This document shows positions 1-11,127 of a stretch of DNA of 64,000 nucleotides, piece by piece. Position 1 is the stretch's first letter, and the number at the start of each line of letters is the position of its first letter. This DNA comes from Lycium barbarum. Lineage: Eukaryota; Streptophyta; Magnoliopsida; Solanales; Solanaceae. Position numbers and translations under genes: made by a program. Location: the NCBI RefSeq assembly GCF_019175385.1, contig NC_083341.1, forward strand, positions 17,740,203-17,804,202. Direction: 5' to 3'. The notes beneath the pieces are model-generated. The model worked only from the letters and a program-made list of their open reading frames with translations. It did not search any database and had not been told where the DNA came from.

Positions 1-677
1 CGAGCCACTACGTGGCTGAATACAGATAATGTTTAATGTGTATGAGCAGATACGGTACTAGGATATGTATGTGCATTCCACGATTCCTAAGAAAAGGTAA
101 AACAAGTATGATGAATATCCCAAAAGGTATTACTTGGTCTTTTATCTTATGCTATCCTTCACGTTTTATTTATGTTACTGCTTATGCCTTACTGAAATGC
201 CTTACATATTCAGTACATATTTCGTACTGACGTCCTTTCTTTTTGGACGTTGTGTTCATGCCCACAGATAGACAGGGAGACGGTGCAAATCCCTAGGAGT
301 TACTCAGCAGACCTACAGGAGCACTCTATTATTCCGGAGGTGCCATTTTGATATATTATTTTGTGCATATATTTTGGGCACGACGGGGTCCTGTTCCGTC
401 CTTATGTCTAGTACTCTAGTAGAGGCTCGTAGATACGTACGTGTGGGTAGTAGATGTCCCATGATGGCTACGTGGTAATTTTGTATATCATTTTGATAGC
501 CGGAGGGCTTATGTATATAAATGTAGCTATGTATTAAAAGTGAAAATGATTCCTCCTCATGGCTAGCTGTGTCAGGAATAATAAATGAAGGCAAGATAAG
601 TATGATGAGTAGTAGAATGAGTGGTGCTCGATAGTTAGCTCCGGGTACCCGTCATGGCCCCTAGTCGGGTCGTGATA
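1..677 (+). mobile_element. 3' part of a long LTR (retrotransposon), running in from the left edge
   Basis: The stretch ends in GGGTCGTGATA at 677. Its last 80 bases match the reverse complement of the left end of the LTR at 6077-8407, including the shared GGTACCCGTCA and GGGTCGTGA motifs. The middle also matches: both hold the segment describing a 'GGGCACGACGG' stretch followed by 'GAGGCTCGTAGATACG'. The 5' end lies outside the window, so it cannot be decided whether this is a solo LTR or the end of a full element. No tRNA primer-binding site follows 677, which argues against a 5' LTR. Confidence 0.7.
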
Positions 678-1818
678 GCTAGATTTGCAATCCTCTATGG
701 GCGTTTGGGCTATATTTGTAATAGTTGATAGCTACTATAAATATAACCTAGACTTAGGACTCGTTTCGCCATAAAAATTATTCACTTTTTTCCGAAATTT
801 TTTTCTTCACTTTTTTAAAAAATTAGTGTTTGGCCATGAAAATTTGAAGTTGTATTTGGAATTTGAAAAACAAGAAAAACTTATTTTTGAAGTATTTCAC
901 TTTTTTCACAACCAAAACAAGTACATTTCAACAAAAAAAAAAAAAAACTATTGGCAAAAACTATGGCCAAACACAACTCCAACTTCAAAATTCCAAAAAA
1001 AGTGATTTTTTTTTTGGTTTCTATGACCAAACGCCTACTGAGTATGCGTTTGGCCACATGATTTGGCAGCTTGATATCATATTTTGATTTCAGATCAGCG
1101 TATGTTTACGAAATCTGCACAAATTTTCAACTTCAACTTTAAATCATGATTTCAACTTTTTTATAATGTAAAACTTGACCCATAAATTTTTATTTTATAA
1201 AAAAAAGACCCATCATTTTATATTTTGTAAAAAAGACTTATGCTTGAAGCAAACAGATTGTCCATACCATGTGGAAGGATTATATTAAAGAATAGCTAGT
1301 TTTTACTATTGTTGATTTTTTGAAAGTGGATCTTTGTATGTGTTTTTTGAAAATTTGTAATAGCATGTAATCGGGAGCATTTATTTATAAAAGGAATATT
1401 AGATGTGTAATTTATTAATGTAGCGCCTTAGGATATTTCGATACCTTGTTTATGAATTATGATTTGATAATTTGGTAAGATTGTATAAGAGTTGAGAAAA
1501 TTTTGATATTTTTCACAAATTGTGGGGTTTTCATGTTTATGAGAAAAAGTACAACTTAAGAAATCCAAATCGCATATCGAACAAATTTCAACTTCAAATC
1601 AATCTGATTTTAAATTACTGCTTTCAAATTATGATTTGAAATCGGGTTCAAACTCATTTATTAAGATTAAGATATCTGAATCTGAATGCACATCTAAGTG
1701 ATCAAGATGCTGATTCTAAATCAAAACATTGAAGGATTAAGACAGTTTGTTTTCGACATCTGAATATTCATAATTTGTTTATTTTTAAACATAATAAATA
1801 CACAATCCAAATAAACAG

Positions 1819-1883
<65 letters not shown>

Positions 1884-2315
1884 TTATTTGGTTAAAAAAA
1901 ATTAGTTTTGTCTGTTAGTAATGATAGAGATGGTTTGTAGTGTTGGTGGAGATGATTTGGTATTAGACTGAGCCTATAGACTCAAGGTACCCTGAAAATC
2001 AATCCAAAATTAACTTTGGCATTTAATATTGGCATTATGTCTGAGGGGATGATTATCTTTTCTTTTAATAATTTCTATGTATTCCTTTATTAAGAAAGAA
2101 CTAGTAAATAAAATTTTGAAAAGAGATGGACTTTCTTCTAGTGAACTGTACTAAAAATTTACGTAAATCAAGCAAAAGAAGCAACACATAAGTTTTATTT
2201 GTCAACTTCATCTCATTTATTACCCCATACAAATCGCTTTAATATGTCTTAATTTTAATTGATTCTGATTCATCACCCATTTTTCACTTTTCCGCTCATG
2301 ATTCTCCCCCATTCA
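678..2315. other. AT-rich intergenic DNA with a MITE-like block and a (TA)n tract
   Basis: No gene is seen. Positions about 745-1140 hold short inverted and repeated motifs of the 'CGTTTGGCCATGAAAATTT' type, often found at the ends of Solanaceae MITEs. A (TA)n microsatellite of about 60 bases lies at about 1822-1881. Confidence 0.5.
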
Positions 2316-3446
2316 CTCGTGACTCTCTTTTTCATCCTACTTCAATCCAATTTCTCAATTTAATCCATCTTACTCATAATGACATATAACTAGTACATTA
2401 AAATCCTCTCATACACATGATAGTTGTTTTTTATTTTGTATAATAATGACGTCTAAACAATTTGTCCGATAAATTTATCTGATATCGATTGATACTGTTC
2501 ATTAAAATTTAAATAAATGAAAAAAAAAAAAACACATACACCCATACTGTTCATGACTCCCTTTTGCGTCCTCCTTCAATCCATTTTCTCAATTTAATCC
2601 ATCTTATGCATAATGAAACAATGTAAGTAGTATAGTAAAATTCACCCATACACACACAATCACACATACACATACTAGTTGTTTTTTATAATGATGACGT
2701 CTGAACAACTTGTCGGTTAATTTTGTCTGATATCGATATTATTCGTTAAAATTAAGATAAATGAAAAAAACACACTTACACCCACCATGTTCATGACTCC
2801 CATTGCATCCACTTCAATCCAATTTCTCAATTTAATCCAACTTACTCATAATGAAACAAGTAATTAGTACCGTAAAATCCACTCATACACATACTATTTG
2901 TGAATGACGTCTGAACATTTGTAGGTCAATTTTATCTGATATCGGTTGATATTATTTCTTAAAATTTAAATAAATGAAAAAAAAAACATGTTGTTTATGA
3001 CTCCCTTTTGCATCCTACTTCAATCCAATTTTTCAATTTAATCCATCTTACGCATAATGAAACAATGTAACTAGTATAGTAAAATTCACCTATACACACA
3101 CAAACACCCATACACATGCTAGTTGTTTTTTCTAATGATGACTTTTGAACAACTTGTCGGTTAATTTTGTCTGATACCGATTGATATTGTTCATTAAAAT
3201 TTAAATAAATGAACAAAAAAAAAAGCTCATACACCCATACCGTTCATGACTCCTTTTGCATCTTCAATTCAATTTCTCAATTAATCCATCTTACTCATAA
3301 TGAATAGTAAATCCAACCATACACACGCAAACACACATACACATACTATTTGTGTTTTATTTTATATAATAATGACGTCTAAACAACTTGTCGATTAATT
3401 TTATCTGATATCAATTGATATTGTTCATTAAAATTTAAATAAATGG
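2316..3446. repeat. Five-copy tandem array, unit about 200-250 bp
   Basis: The same block recurs in order about five times. Each unit has a 'CATGACTCCCTTTTGCATCC' like start, then CTTCAATCCAATTTCTCAA, a CATACACACA-type run, the phrase AATGACGTCTGAACAACTTG, 'CTGATATCGATTGATA', and finally AAATTTAAATAAATGAAAAA. Unit starts fall near 2316, 2553, 2790, 2995 and 3245. Copies differ by point changes and small indels, so the array is not recent. No coding potential was found. Confidence 0.8.
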
Positions 3447-4290
3447 AAAAAAATAATATCTAGAGTTTATTTGTCTCTATAGGAATTTAAATTGTAGTCC
3501 TCAAGATTTGCGCCCATGTGTTACCAAAAAAAGGCATTGCTATTTCCACGTCAAATATCTTCAAATTTTTATTAGTCTATGATGGAAGTTAGGGATCGTT
3601 TGCCTGGTGGAGTAAAGAATTATAATTTCGGGCATGTTTGATACAATTTTTTTAATTGTGTTTAACTATCCCGGGATCGTTTATACCATACTTTATGTGG
3701 AATAACAATACTGGAATTACTAATTCGGGGATAAAATAATAAAATAACATATTTTTCCTTCTACAAAAAATTTCTTCCAATGTTTTAAAGAAAGACTGGG
3801 TTAAAACTGAAATAAAAGCTTACCCCAATTTATTCAATTTAAATCAAGCAAATATTTAAAATTATACTTTATATATCTCATTTTTGCCATCTACCACTAA
3901 AGGTATATTCATTAAATAATTCGGTCATTATTTAATCTTTATATTGTAATCACAACCAAAGGGCATCGTTTGGTTTAAGGGATTATGTGGGTTATCTGTA
4001 TGGGTAAAATATGTGTTTCACAGTTGGGCGCGATAGTTGAAGCCCGATCAGGTCCAACTCAGCAAAGACAGCACCAGACACAACGCTAGAACATACTCGA
4101 TGAGTCTGTTCCTATCCAGCGGAAATCCGAAATAACGACACAGGCTTGCCTAGCTCCAGAGTGACGAGAGTGGGAGCGCATTAGTGATCAATCAAGATAA
4201 ACTCGACTCATAATCGTGTCCGAAGAATTCCAGATTTTCTGTGACTATTACATACCCATGTACGTATCGGATGCAATGCAAATAGTGATA
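3447..4290. other. Intergenic; MITE remnant and a compositionally distinct patch
   Basis: Positions about 3590-3975 carry 'GGGATCGTTTGCCTGG' near the left and 'GGGCATCGTTTGGTTT' near the right, like degraded foldback or PIF-type MITE ends. Positions about 4020-4255 are visibly richer in G and C than their surroundings and match nothing recognised. No open frame of note. Confidence 0.4.
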
Positions 4291-4618
4291 ATTAGGGATG
4301 TCAAATGGCAGTTAGACTGAGATTGGGCAAGTCAAAACGAGTTAAGTTAATAAATGGCTTGGGCTAAGATTGGCCTAAAAGCTATGTGGGCTGAAATGGG
4401 TTAAAAATGGGCGGGTCAACTTGGCCCAATTTTTTTGATGGGCCTATTTTTTAGAAAAACATTTTTCTTGGTAAATATTTTTCGTGAAAAACATTCCGTG
4501 GAAAATATTTTGAGGAAAACATTTTTCGTGAAAAATATTTTCCTTCATATCAAACACAACCCAAACTTATAATAATAAATGATACAACAAAAGTGAATAC
4601 ATAGAAAAAAATAAAGTA

Positions 4619-5485
4619 TTCCCTCCGGATCAAAAAGAGTGTCCAGTAGCCTTTTTTTCTCGGGTCAAAAAGAGTGTCCACTTATCAAATCAAGAAAGAA
4701 TTAACCTTCTTTTTTCAGATTTGCTCCTATTAAGTGTTATGTGATCAAATCCCAATACCTAGTTAATTAGGGGCAGTTTAGTCAAGTTATCTATTTTTGT
4801 CGAGCAATTCGCAAGAATGCCCCTTATTCAGGGTGGTCTTTGATTTTTGCCCCTTCTAGTCTTTAATTTTTTCCCTTCGCCTAGAATACCCTAAGGTTCT
4901 GGGTTCGAACCCCGACTCAGGCATAAAAATAAAAATAAAAATAAAAATCGCAAGGCAAGGCTTTTGGAAAAGTCTACCTTATGCGGCATAGGTTGCCTTA
5001 AGGCATAACTAAAGTTCTGCCGGATCCGGCAGAGGTTGCCTTGCCTTATAAGGCAGAATTTTAGTTATGCCAAGGCAACCTCTGCCGGAGACAACATAGG
5101 TTGTCTTAAGGCATAACTAAAGTTATGCCGGATCCGGCATAGGTTGCCTTATAAGACAGACTTTTAGTTATGCCTCAAGGTAACCTATGCCGAATCCGGC
5201 ATAACGTTAGTTATATGCCTTAAGGCAACCTATGCCGCATAAGGCATACTTTTCCCAAAGTCTTGCCTTGCGATTTTTTTTTTTGACTAAGCGGGGGTTC
5301 GAACCCAGAACTTCGGAGTATTTTCGGCCACTTTTTTAAGCGAATGGCAAAAATTAAAAATCACCCCTAAAGAAGGACAATCCGCGCAAAAAAAAAGAAT
5401 TTTGTCCAGGAGTTAGAATTTTCTTTAGGGGTGTGCAAATGGCATGCAAAAGGCTAAGTGAATACTCTTTTTTGTTTGAAGGGAG
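4619..5485. mobile_element. Stowaway-like MITE, interrupted by another insertion
   Basis: The ends are CCCTCCGGATCAAAAAGAG on the left and a run reading TTGTTTGAAGGGAG on the right, with TA on each side (4617-4618 and 5486-5487). An uninterrupted relative lies at about 39859-40080 and shares the phrases CACTTATCAAATCAAGAAA, CCTATTAAGTGTTATGTGATC and TAATTAGGGGCA. Compared with that copy, 4802-5399 is extra. Confidence 0.7.
4802..5399. mobile_element. Palindromic (foldback) MITE with tRNA B-box-like motifs in both arms
   Basis: Almost the whole 598 bp folds on itself. The left arm has GGTTCGAACCCCGACT, then TCGCAAGGCAAGGC, then CTTATGCGGCATAGGTTGCC. The right arm has the same in inverse order. 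The centre holds several copies of GCCGGATCCGGC and of 'GCCTTAAGGCA'. It is flanked by TTTTGTC at 4795-4801 and 5400-5406, a 7-bp direct repeat expected of a target duplication. The GGTTCGAACC motif resembles a Pol III B box, but no A box or tRNA fold is seen, so this is not called a tRNA or SINE. Confidence 0.7.
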
Positions 5486-5694
5486 TAAATCTCAAGCAAA
5501 AGACCCAATTTAAAGTAAATCTTGAAAATGGGCTAGAATTAGGCTAGTATTGGCTAAGTTTAAGATCACTTTAAAGTGATTTTTGTTGGGTTGGGCTAAA
5601 ATCAGCCTAATATGAAATTATCTTGAGCCTAACCCATAAAATTTTGGGCGAGTTGGGCGGATCATCATCTTTTGGGCTATATTTGACACCCCTA

Positions 5695-6071
5695 GCAATA
5701 ATTATGGGTAGCTGAATATGTAGAAGACATTACTTGAGGTTATATTATAGAAGTATCCCTTCCCTTGACTTGTATCCCATCTGATTTCCATCAGAATAAC
5801 TACATTACGCTCTCAGTTGTAACTCTAGCTCTCAAGTAATCGCTTTTCCAATAACGTTGCCAGATAATTACCCGGGAGGAAGCTTAATAAGATTCAATTA
5901 TTCTCTTTTATTTGTTACTTCATAACCTAGTATTCTTTACTTATTATTTCAATTGTATCATTAACAAGTCATGCACAACCTAACACCCCCCCAAAAAAAG
6001 AAGCGAGCTATGATAACACTCAACCATACCTTCGTAAAAGAATAAAGCGATCGTTACAGTAATCATAGAAA
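5695..6071. other. Intergenic, nothing recognised
   Basis: AT-rich DNA between two mobile elements. No open frame, RNA gene or terminal repeat was seen. Confidence 0.5.
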
Positions 6072-6076
6072 GTATT

Positions 6077-8407
6077 TATCACGACCCAGCTAGGGGCCGT
6101 GACGGGTACCCGGGGCTAGCCACCGAGCACCACTCGTTCTAATACTCATCTTACTCATTTAATGCCCTTTTACCAATTTTATACACGAATTGTAGGAAAA
6201 TCATATTTTATAAGAAACATAAATACTTATATACATTTGCCTCTCGGTCATCAAAATAATATATACATAATAATAACATTTTGTGAGACCATCTGACCCA
6301 CACTGCGTATCTACGAGCCTCTACTGACATACTAAACATAAAAACGGAACAAGACTCCGTCGTGCCCAAAATATGCATATATACCAAAAGAAGAATCATA
6401 AGCACCTCCGGACAATGGAGTGCTCTCAATCAGCTGACAGCTACTAAGGGTCTGGACCAAGCTCACCTCCCTGTCTACCTGTGGGCATGAACACAGCGTC
6501 CAAAGAAAACGGACGTCAGTACGAACATTGTACTGAGTATGAGAGACATAAATAATAAAGAAAGACAGTGTTAATATAATGTGATCATCAATATGAAACA
6601 TCTGAATCTGAATGACAATCATAAAAGAAGTAATGCATGATGTCTTACTCATACTCATCATAATTTCATATATGCATAATATGCAAGCTGCCCGTCCATA
6701 TCGGAACGGTGTGATAATCAATAACATTAGCCCGCGTCCAGGCCTCCCGCGTCCGGGGTACCGTCTCATGCCGCCCACTAGTGGTGTCTGCCCATGCCCA
6801 AAAGGGTCATGGTGTATCCGTATAGCTGCCCGCCTTGGCGGTGACTGCCCGGCCAACTAGGCGCGGTGTAATATGATCATGACATGCTCATAAAAAAATA
6901 CTTGTAATAATATGCTTATCATAGTACATGCATAAGACTCAAGATCAACTATACTCTGTCGGGGTGGCGTAAGGTCGTGATCCCCCGATTTCATTATGGA
7001 GTAATTATTGACATTCTGCCTCACCTTGAAGGAATTTGTACATAAGGTGAGTGTAAGAAATAAATAGCATCATTATCAATATGACATCATCATATCATAT
7101 CTCTTATCTCTTATCTTATATAGACATTTATGGACTTAGGCTTCTAGCTTTCCGGAAAATAGGAGCTCATGAAGAGGAAAAAAACTTATGCTATAGGATT
7201 CATGCCATTAGAAAGAAAGGACTAGCCTCACATACCTTTGTCGTTTAGCTATGTTGTCGTTCACTTTCCCTCCCCCAATGTCACGTCGTTACCTTCACGG
7301 GAGAATTTGTATTAACATTAGTTAATCGACTATAAGAACGCGTCGTAAATTCTAGAGAAAATTGGGCAGCATTTCCCCTGTAAACTTAACAATCCTCGAA
7401 ATTCCAACTTAGCCAAACGTCAATCAAAATACCAACAACAACAATACCAACAATTTCATATCAAACTAGACTTAAATCCATTCTTAAATTACTCCCAAAA
7501 CAGCCCAATATACATTCGGATGCCAATGCTTGTATACACTTCTTTATTTCCGTATATCCATAATATAACAACAGCAACTACAGCCAATCCTCTGATATTC
7601 CAGCCCTCAAAACAGTCTATAACGACCATAAAACAGTCCCCAAAATATCATCGCAAAACAACCACAAATATTATACCAAACAGCTCCAAAATATAGTCAC
7701 AAAATAACCACAAAAATTACATAAAACAGCTCCAAAATATTGTCACAAAACAACCACGAAAATTACATAAAACAGCCCGGTATACGCTTTGTATACAATA
7801 TCTTTATACACTTTATTCTTCCAAATTCAAGAACAACATCAACAACAATATCAACAACCTCATATAGCAATATAAGCACCTAGAAATCTCTCAAAGTTCC
7901 AATCAAAAACAACCCTCAAGGCAATCATATCAACCAACTAATCTATGACTTCATAACATAATTCCCTTCACTTTAAACTAGGGAATTCTCCCATGAATAA
8001 CTTAATTAACAAGAATAGAGTATATTACATACCTTATTGCCCAGAAAACTCAACTAAAATCCTAGCTCCAAGCTTCAATAATCAGCCACACATCAAGCAC
8101 CAAATACTATAATCCTTTCCTAACTAGTTTCCAATTTCCTAAGATGAAATCTTGCTTTGATTTGGAGGAATTCAACTTGAAAGATTTAAAGAGCTTTTAG
8201 GAGGGTTTGGGAGGGTTTAGAGAGAGTTTAGAGTGAGAGAGAGAGAGGTAAAAATGAAGAAAAAAAATCAGATTTTTTTCGGTTTTTTAGTCTCTGATTT
8301 TTACTGTTCATCGGTACTGTTCATCCACGTCTACTATTCATCCGCGTCTACTGTTCACCCGCAGAATTATTTTCATGGACTCAATTTTTTTTTTCTGAGG
8401 TGTAACA
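6077..8407 (-). mobile_element. Solo LTR, reverse orientation, with 5-bp target duplication GTATT
   Basis: Read on the - strand it begins TGTTACACCTCAG at 8407 and ends GGGTCGTGATA at 6077. The sequence GTATT flanks it on both sides (6072-6076 and 8408-8412), the expected 5-bp target-site duplication. The 3' section matches the LTR end at 1-677 and the first bases match the solo LTR at 46546. There is no internal domain, primer-binding site or polypurine tract, hence a solo LTR. Internal GC-rich segment at about 6725-6860. Several frames here (for example 6332-6856) are chance openings within the LTR and are not genes. Confidence 0.85.
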
Positions 8408-8412
8408 GTATT

Positions 8413-9627
8413 TTCGAGTCGAATTCCACAAAGAGCAATTATATGAGGTTGTTAAGTCTAAATTCGTTTACCTATACATAACACAGTGCCAAATATCCTT
8501 TCGAAGCGATTTTAGTTAGCATTTAAACCTAAGAATTAAGAACGCGTAGTAAAGATATGTTGTAATCGATTAGGAGAAACATAGGGTTTCAACGCCTCGT
8601 TGCATTCATTCGAATTCATTGATTTATTAGCGTTTATTTAGTGATCTACCTTTAATCATACGTCATAGTTTCACGACATGTCGACTTATCTTTACTTAGC
8701 TCATATCCCTAATCATTAAACATGTTTTAGTTCTTATTCTGGCAAATCCCCGAGATGAGATAAACTATTCCTAGCGATCTCTATTGGTTCGACAATCTAA
8801 CTCCATAGGCAATCTACGCCAACCCGCGAACTGAATCATATCCGAGATACGTTCTTCTTTCCCAAGATAGAGCGCAAAGCCACAACCAAGAGCGTGCACT
8901 CTTTCGGTTAATAAGTACAGATTCAATTAGAATAAGGAAAAACGCTAATCCTTAACCATAGATGAAACAAGAAACTAAAATACATAAATTTGTCTTAAAC
9001 GCTAGATATATGTTTAACCGCTCATGCTAAGATCACTACAAATGAATAAATAAGAAGAACTCATCATATTAATCACGAGAACAAAAAAAAAAATGTTTAG
9101 AAGGCGAACAACATTGGATTTTTCCAGACTTGTGTTGCTTTTCTCCAAAATATTCTCTCAAAGTTACTATAGTGGCTTTTCGAATAAAAGATAATAAAAA
9201 CGCGCGAAGTATTGCTTGTTATATAAAATTACAAAATTTGGAGTTTCAGACAAAACTGTCCCTGGTCGGCCACAAGTGCGAGGTCGCACATGTCCTCTGT
9301 GGTGTCACAAACAAGGTCGTATAACCTCTGTGGGGTGGCAGACATCTCTGTGGGATCACATACATTCTCTGTGAGCTCTCAAACATCTCTTTGAGCTCGC
9401 AGAGGACTCTAAGACCTCTCAGACTTCATAATTTTCAAATTCGAGCCTGATTTAGTCATTTTCTTTCTTTTTTCGCTTCTTTATCATTATTTTTTTGCTT
9501 CAACTACGTCTATTGATCCACACACCGGAAACACGATTAATTTCATAAGATCGAGCACAAATACATACTAAAAGAACTACAAAAGCGTAAGTAAATGACG
9601 CTGAATAAGTGGTAAAATCACCACTTA
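8413..9627 (-). mobile_element. LTR-like block (Tat/Ogre-style terminus) with internal degenerate repeat
   Basis: Read on the - strand the block begins TGATAAGTGGTGATTTTACC at 9627, the kind of start seen in Ty3/gypsy Tat-lineage LTRs. The other end was not located; it lies somewhere after 8413. Positions about 9255-9420 hold a degenerate tandem repeat of a 20-30 bp unit around 'CCTCTGTGGGGTCACA' and 'CTCTGTGAGCTC'. No protein-coding part of a retrotransposon is visible. Confidence 0.45.
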
Positions 9628-9965
9628 TCAAGCTACGTTCGAGTTAAACTTGGAGCTGGAAGTATTCTTTCATTTCTCAATGGTGAAGTAAGGCCAATCT
9701 CATGAGCTTATTGTCTCGGGCCAGAACAAGTTGATTGGACCCTTTCCCCTAGTATGGCGATATGAGGGGGGGGGGGGGGGGGGGAGGAAAAGAGAGAGAT
9801 GGGGGTTCTCTCGCTTTTGGCATAACGGTCCCTCAATGGGAGGTTTGTCCGACAAGCTACTAGCTCAGTGGTAGAGCGGACCCCTAATAATTGAGTTATT
9901 GTGTCGGGCTGAAGGGCTCTCGGCCACATGAATAGTTCAATGTATAACAACATCAAGAACATATT
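9628..9965 (+). other. Nuclear plastid insertion (NUPT): rrn16-trnI spacer and trnI-GAU 5' part
   Basis: The sequence follows the chloroplast rrn16-trnI spacer: CTACGTTCGAGTTAAACTTG at the left, 'GAGAGAGATGGGGGTTCTC', then the trnI 5' exon and intron start (GGGCTCTCGGCCACATG, ATAGTTCAATGT). Identification is from memory of the plastid inverted-repeat region. It differs at many positions, for example a run of about 18 G at 9767-9784, so it is an old transfer. Its left edge coincides with the end of the LTR-like block. Confidence 0.85.
9854..9890 (+). pseudogene. trnI-GAU: Plastid-derived trnI-GAU 5' exon, non-functional nuclear copy
   Basis: The 37 bases hold the D-stem and loop motif TAGCTCAGTGGTAGAGCG and end in CCCCTAATAA just before the intron. 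The 5' end and the anticodon stem carry substitutions against the plastid form. The 3' exon is absent: the copy stops within the group II intron at about 9960. It cannot give a working tRNA. Confidence 0.8.
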
Positions 9966-10853
9966 ATTTGGTCATTATAATATGTGTACTCTAGAACTTC
10001 GAATATAAGTTCAATCGTTATTCTAATTCACTGATTTAGAGGTAAACATTATCCCCGTGTAAATTTTTAAAATCAAATTTATCTCGTATTTGGTTGGACA
10101 TATTATTATTTTACTATTATACAAAGTCTATCTCATATAAAAGACGAGATTGATTGTTATAATCCTGATTATAATTCGGGATATCCTGGATATCCTGGTT
10201 TTGAACCAAACGACAACGACCCCCCGGATTGTGAATCCCAGTGGTAAAATTGTAAAAAGACATTTATTAATTCTTTCTCATTTAGTTAAGCAATAAAAAT
10301 TGTTATTGCTCTGTGACAGCAGAGCAACAAATCCAATATTAAATTCAGCTGAGTTCTTCATCTTTGCCTTGTCTCTCACTTCCCAAGAAAAACAAAGATA
10401 TTGCACACTAGTCTTCTAATCTGTATGTAGATGCGTGCATACACATACATATTTGGCTAGGTATATATTTTCTTACATACAACTCTAAGGGAATTTAGCC
10501 AAACCATTGATTCTTGGATGATGCTGGCTTAGATCTCTTTTGTTTCTTGATTTGGGTATTTCTTTTTTTCTCTCTGCTTTTAGGTTTATGCAAATATACA
10601 TGTTATTTTTTTACTTTTTATTTTTATTTTTCTGTATATGTGTGCAAATATACAGAATGCATGTGGATCTGCTTAATTTTCTGGATAGGTTTTGTGGTAG
10701 ATTTAATTATGTAAAATGGGTTTCAATCTGTGTCATCTGTGCACTTGTGTGCATTTTTGCTAGACTTTTTTTATTAAGAGGAATGGGGTTTTGAAAAGAA
10801 TTGAATTTACTGATTTGAGGCAATTTTTTTAGTTTTAGTTTTCTTTTCTTTAG
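9966..10853. other. Intergenic, with possible first untranslated exon of the MBD2 gene
   Basis: About 10080-10230 holds a MITE remnant with 'ATAATTCGGGATATCC' and ACCAAACGACAACGACCCCC. About 10310-10422 is a pyrimidine-rich, leader-like segment ending AATCT before GTATGTAG, a good donor site. It could be the first non-coding exon of the MBD2 gene, followed by a very long intron. This rests on splice-site appearance only. Confidence 0.35.
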
Positions 10854-10971
10854 AGCCGAGCGTCTATCGCAAACAACCTCTCTACCCCACAAAGGTAGGG
10901 TAAGGTCTGCGTACATCCTAACCTCCATAAACCCCACTCGTGGGACTACACTGAATATGTTGTTGTTGTTG
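10854..10971 (+). mobile_element. SINE, TS-like 3' part
   Basis: Contains AACCTCTCTACCCCACAAAG, GGTAAGGTCTGCGTACATCC, 'CCCACTCGTGGGACTACACT' and a TTGTTGTTGTT tail, the layout of the Solanaceae TS SINE 3' region. The tRNA-like 5' head is missing or unrecognisable. Confidence 0.8.
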
Positions 10972-11127
10972 AGGCAAGTTTTTAGTTTGCTCGTTATTGT
11001 TTTATCATACTTTTATGTTTTGTTCGGATCAAGGTGAATTTTGCTTCTCTCTTTTTCTTTTGATTTTCCCTGTGATTCAGCCAATTTTCTTTTTATTTGG
11101 AGAAGTGGTTGTAGTTTGAATGCACAT

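Larger units (their letters stand above)
4292..5694. mobile_element. Foldback/hAT-like outer element (outermost of a three-level nest)
   Basis: The left end AGGGATGTCAAATGG and the right end ATATTTGACACCCCT are inverted complements. Both flanks are rich in repeated 'GGGCTAA', 'TGGGC' and 'GGGTTGGGC' motifs, also in inverted arrangement. The middle is occupied by the Stowaway-like element 4619-5485, which itself contains 4802-5399. No exact target duplication was found at the outer ends; ATAATT occurs near both. Confidence 0.6.

Noticed and set aside
2500..3450. CRISPR-like array
   Set aside because: Units are 200-250 bp, diverged, without short conserved repeats and unique spacers, in a plant nuclear context.
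4900..4925. tRNA or SINE promoter at GGTTCGAACC
   Set aside because: No A box at the right spacing and no cloverleaf; the motif belongs to a palindrome arm.
6332..6856. 174-codon open frame on the - strand
   Set aside because: It lies wholly within the solo LTR 6077-8407, has no recognised domain and follows no splice or codon pattern.
1..8407. A single LTR retrotransposon with LTRs at 1-677 and 6077-8407
   Set aside because: The two LTRs are in opposite orientation, there is no coding domain between them, and the second has its own target duplication.
9854..9890. A functional tRNA-Ile gene
   Set aside because: Only the 5' exon of the split plastid gene is present, with substitutions; no 3' half.
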